A DNA stretch of 64,000 bases, taken from NCBI GenBank assembly GCA_964508765.1, contig CAZDVD010000001.1, forward strand, positions 1-64,000, given 5' to 3'. The translations under genes were made by a program, and so were the position numbers. The DNA comes from JABMPR01 sp964508765 (GTDB taxonomy: Bacteria > Fidelibacterota > UBA8477 > JABMPR01). Shown piece after piece: positions 63,163 to 64,000 of this stretch. The notes below the pieces were generated by a model. That model was not told where the DNA came from and searched no databases. It saw only the letters and a program-made list of their open reading frames with translations. Every line of letters begins with the position of its first letter. Within the stretch, counting starts at the first letter, position 1.

Positions 63163-63725
63163 ACAATCTCCTGTTCTTTTATCTGGATGGCTTGCTGAGG
63201 TGCCGGGCATACATTGATACAAATGCCACAAGCAGTACAGTGAGTCATATCTAGCTTTGGTTTGCCTTCCTTATCGAGAAACAGAGCAGTACCCTGAAGT
63301 GGGCAGCGTCCTACACATGTCGTGCAGAATTGTCCATTAAAGGCAAGACATAAATCTTCATCGATAAAAAGTTCCTGGGATGGTGTCAGGTTTGGTTCTG
63401 AACTTAAAGCATTTGTTGGGCAGGCTTTGATACATTCCTGCTCCCAGCAACCTTCACAACTTATGAGTGTCGGATAAATAGCTGGATAACCTTCAAGTTT
63501 GGAATTGCTGTCCCGAACAACGCGCAGCGCCTCATGGGGACATTTTGAAACACAGGCATAGCATTGATCACAATTTGCCAGGAAATGCGTCCATCCTTTA
63601 CTCCCGGGAGGTAATAAGACCTGAGGAGACATGGGTCGCAACTTCGCTGCACTACTCCCTGGACTTTGAAAAAAGCTACGCAGAAAGTCTCCACGCGAGA
63701 GCATTGGAGGTGCAGATGTGCTCAT
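63153..63725 (-). CDS. napF: NapF-type cytoplasmic ferredoxin
   Basis: 190 residues from ATG 63725; GTG four codons upstream is an alternative, and neither has a strong ribosome site. N-terminal LSRGDFLRSFF resembles the NapF start. Cysteine motifs: CDQCYACVSKCP, CEGCWEQECIKACP, CTTCVGRCP and CTACGICINVCP, giving about four clusters. NapF helps mature NapA in the cytoplasm. It lies 78 bases after napA, with a strong hairpin between them. Confidence 0.85.
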   Translation of the reverse strand: MSTSAPPMLSRGDFLRSFFQSPGSSAAKLRPMSPQVLLPPGSKGWTHFLANCDQCYACVSKCPHEALRVVRDSNSKLEGYPAIYPTLISCEGCWEQECIKACPTNALSSEPNLTPSQELFIDEDLCLAFNGQFCTTCVGRCPLQGTALFLDKEGKPKLDMTHCTACGICINVCPAPQQAIQIKEQEIVCP

Positions 63726-63740
63726 ACTAATTACCACGAA

Positions 63741-63768
63741 AAGTGGGGAACAGAATCGTTCCCCACTT
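63741..63768 (-). terminator. hairpin between napA and napF
   Basis: AAGTGGGGAA/TTCCCCACTT, perfect 10-bp arms with an eight-base loop, on the minus strand followed by TT and CG rather than a long U-run. A partial terminator or 3' stabiliser, which would make the catalytic subunit in excess over the downstream genes. Confidence 0.6.
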
Positions 63769-63803
63769 GCTCGTTGTTATCTTGGTACTTTGGAAGATGA
63801 TTT

Positions 63804-64000
63804 TTAGGCCTTGCGAACCTGTGCTGCAGCCACTTTATACTCTGGTTCCTTTGAACCAGGGTCAAAAGCATCGTTGCAAAGCACATTAATGGGCCATTCT
63901 TCCCAGTGCCAGGGCACGAAAATAGTGCCTGGTGCTGGTCTATCGATGACACGGGCTTCGATCCTCATCTCCCCACGGCGTGTGGTAAGAATCAAGTCTT
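63804..64000 (-). CDS. napA: periplasmic nitrate reductase catalytic subunit, C-terminal end
   Basis: Only the last 65 codons are in the window; the rest lies beyond the right edge. The segment LILTTRRGEMRIEARVID, then APGTIFVPWHWEEWPINVL and FDPGSKEPEYKVAAAQV, is the terminal part of the molybdopterin-binding domain IV of NapA, whose family consensus has RRGE, VFVPW and SKEPEYK. It reduces nitrate to nitrite in the periplasm. It is the first visible gene of the nap operon, followed by napF, napD, napG and napH. napB and napC are not seen in the window. Confidence 0.85.
   Translation of the reverse strand, partial: DLILTTRRGEMRIEARVIDRPAPGTIFVPWHWEEWPINVLCNDAFDPGSKEPEYKVAAAQVRKA

Overview
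The window looks like a chromosomal segment of a Gram-negative bacterium of the FCB superphylum, of the Neomarinimicrobiota / Calditrichota / Ignavibacteria type. This is inferred, not proven. The basis is two secreted proteins ending in the type IX secretion sorting domain (QNYPNPFNP followed by a C-terminal beta domain), a PorV/PorQ-like barrel, three TonB-dependent receptors with carboxypeptidase-like N-domains, and mostly AGGAGG-type ribosome sites. No intact tRNA, rRNA or CRISPR was seen.

Layout. 1-1425: gene-free DNA holding a composite repeat. 1426-3798 (+): carbamoyltransferase, SxtJ-like and a 52-residue DUF5989 gene, facing an SGNH-hydrolase/TPR gene (3824-5980, -). 6162-26399: a carbohydrate locus. 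On the minus strand it has a TonB receptor, a large secreted protein, a PorV/PorQ-like barrel, an IPT lipoprotein, a double CBM9 protein and a LacI regulator. On the plus strand are a second SGNH/TPR protein and a secreted AGE-fold enzyme. Then come a cellobiose phosphorylase with its sodium symporter and a wrecked GH3 beta-glucosidase. The logic is capture and import of beta-glucosides followed by intracellular phosphorolysis.

26400-31406 is a decayed island: three copies of a structured repeat carrying a tRNA-Phe-like anticodon arm, an IS3 remnant, a truncated gene, two orphan prepilin-like genes, and an AAA/DUF4143 ATPase behind four 23-bp iterons. 31857-40973: a phosphoesterase, an operon of glutamate dehydrogenase with two PPDK-N-like ATP-grasp proteins that lack the phosphohistidine domain, and a FolE2-like protein that appears to have lost its catalytic metal ligands. 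41015-44760: an S41 protease-like lipoprotein and a TonB receptor.

45389-54027 (-): a run of genes for iron-sulfur or metal handling (three Mrp-type ATPases, two NifX-fold proteins, a zinc-ribbon protein, ZIP transporter, SUMF1-domain protein, CoA-disulfide-reductase-like flavoenzyme, DUF134 regulator, TSUP permease), preceded by a perfect CRP/FNR-type palindrome.

54441-64000 (-): an anaerobic respiration locus, napA (partial)-napF-napD-napG-napH-Rieske-cytochrome b-octaheme HAO-like cytochrome, followed by a TonB receptor and an anchored solute-binding protein. The overlapping napG/napH/Rieske/cytochrome b genes and the octaheme cytochrome in the position of a cytochrome c1 suggest a quinol-to-nitrate/nitrite electron chain of unusual build. 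This is the most interesting system in the window.
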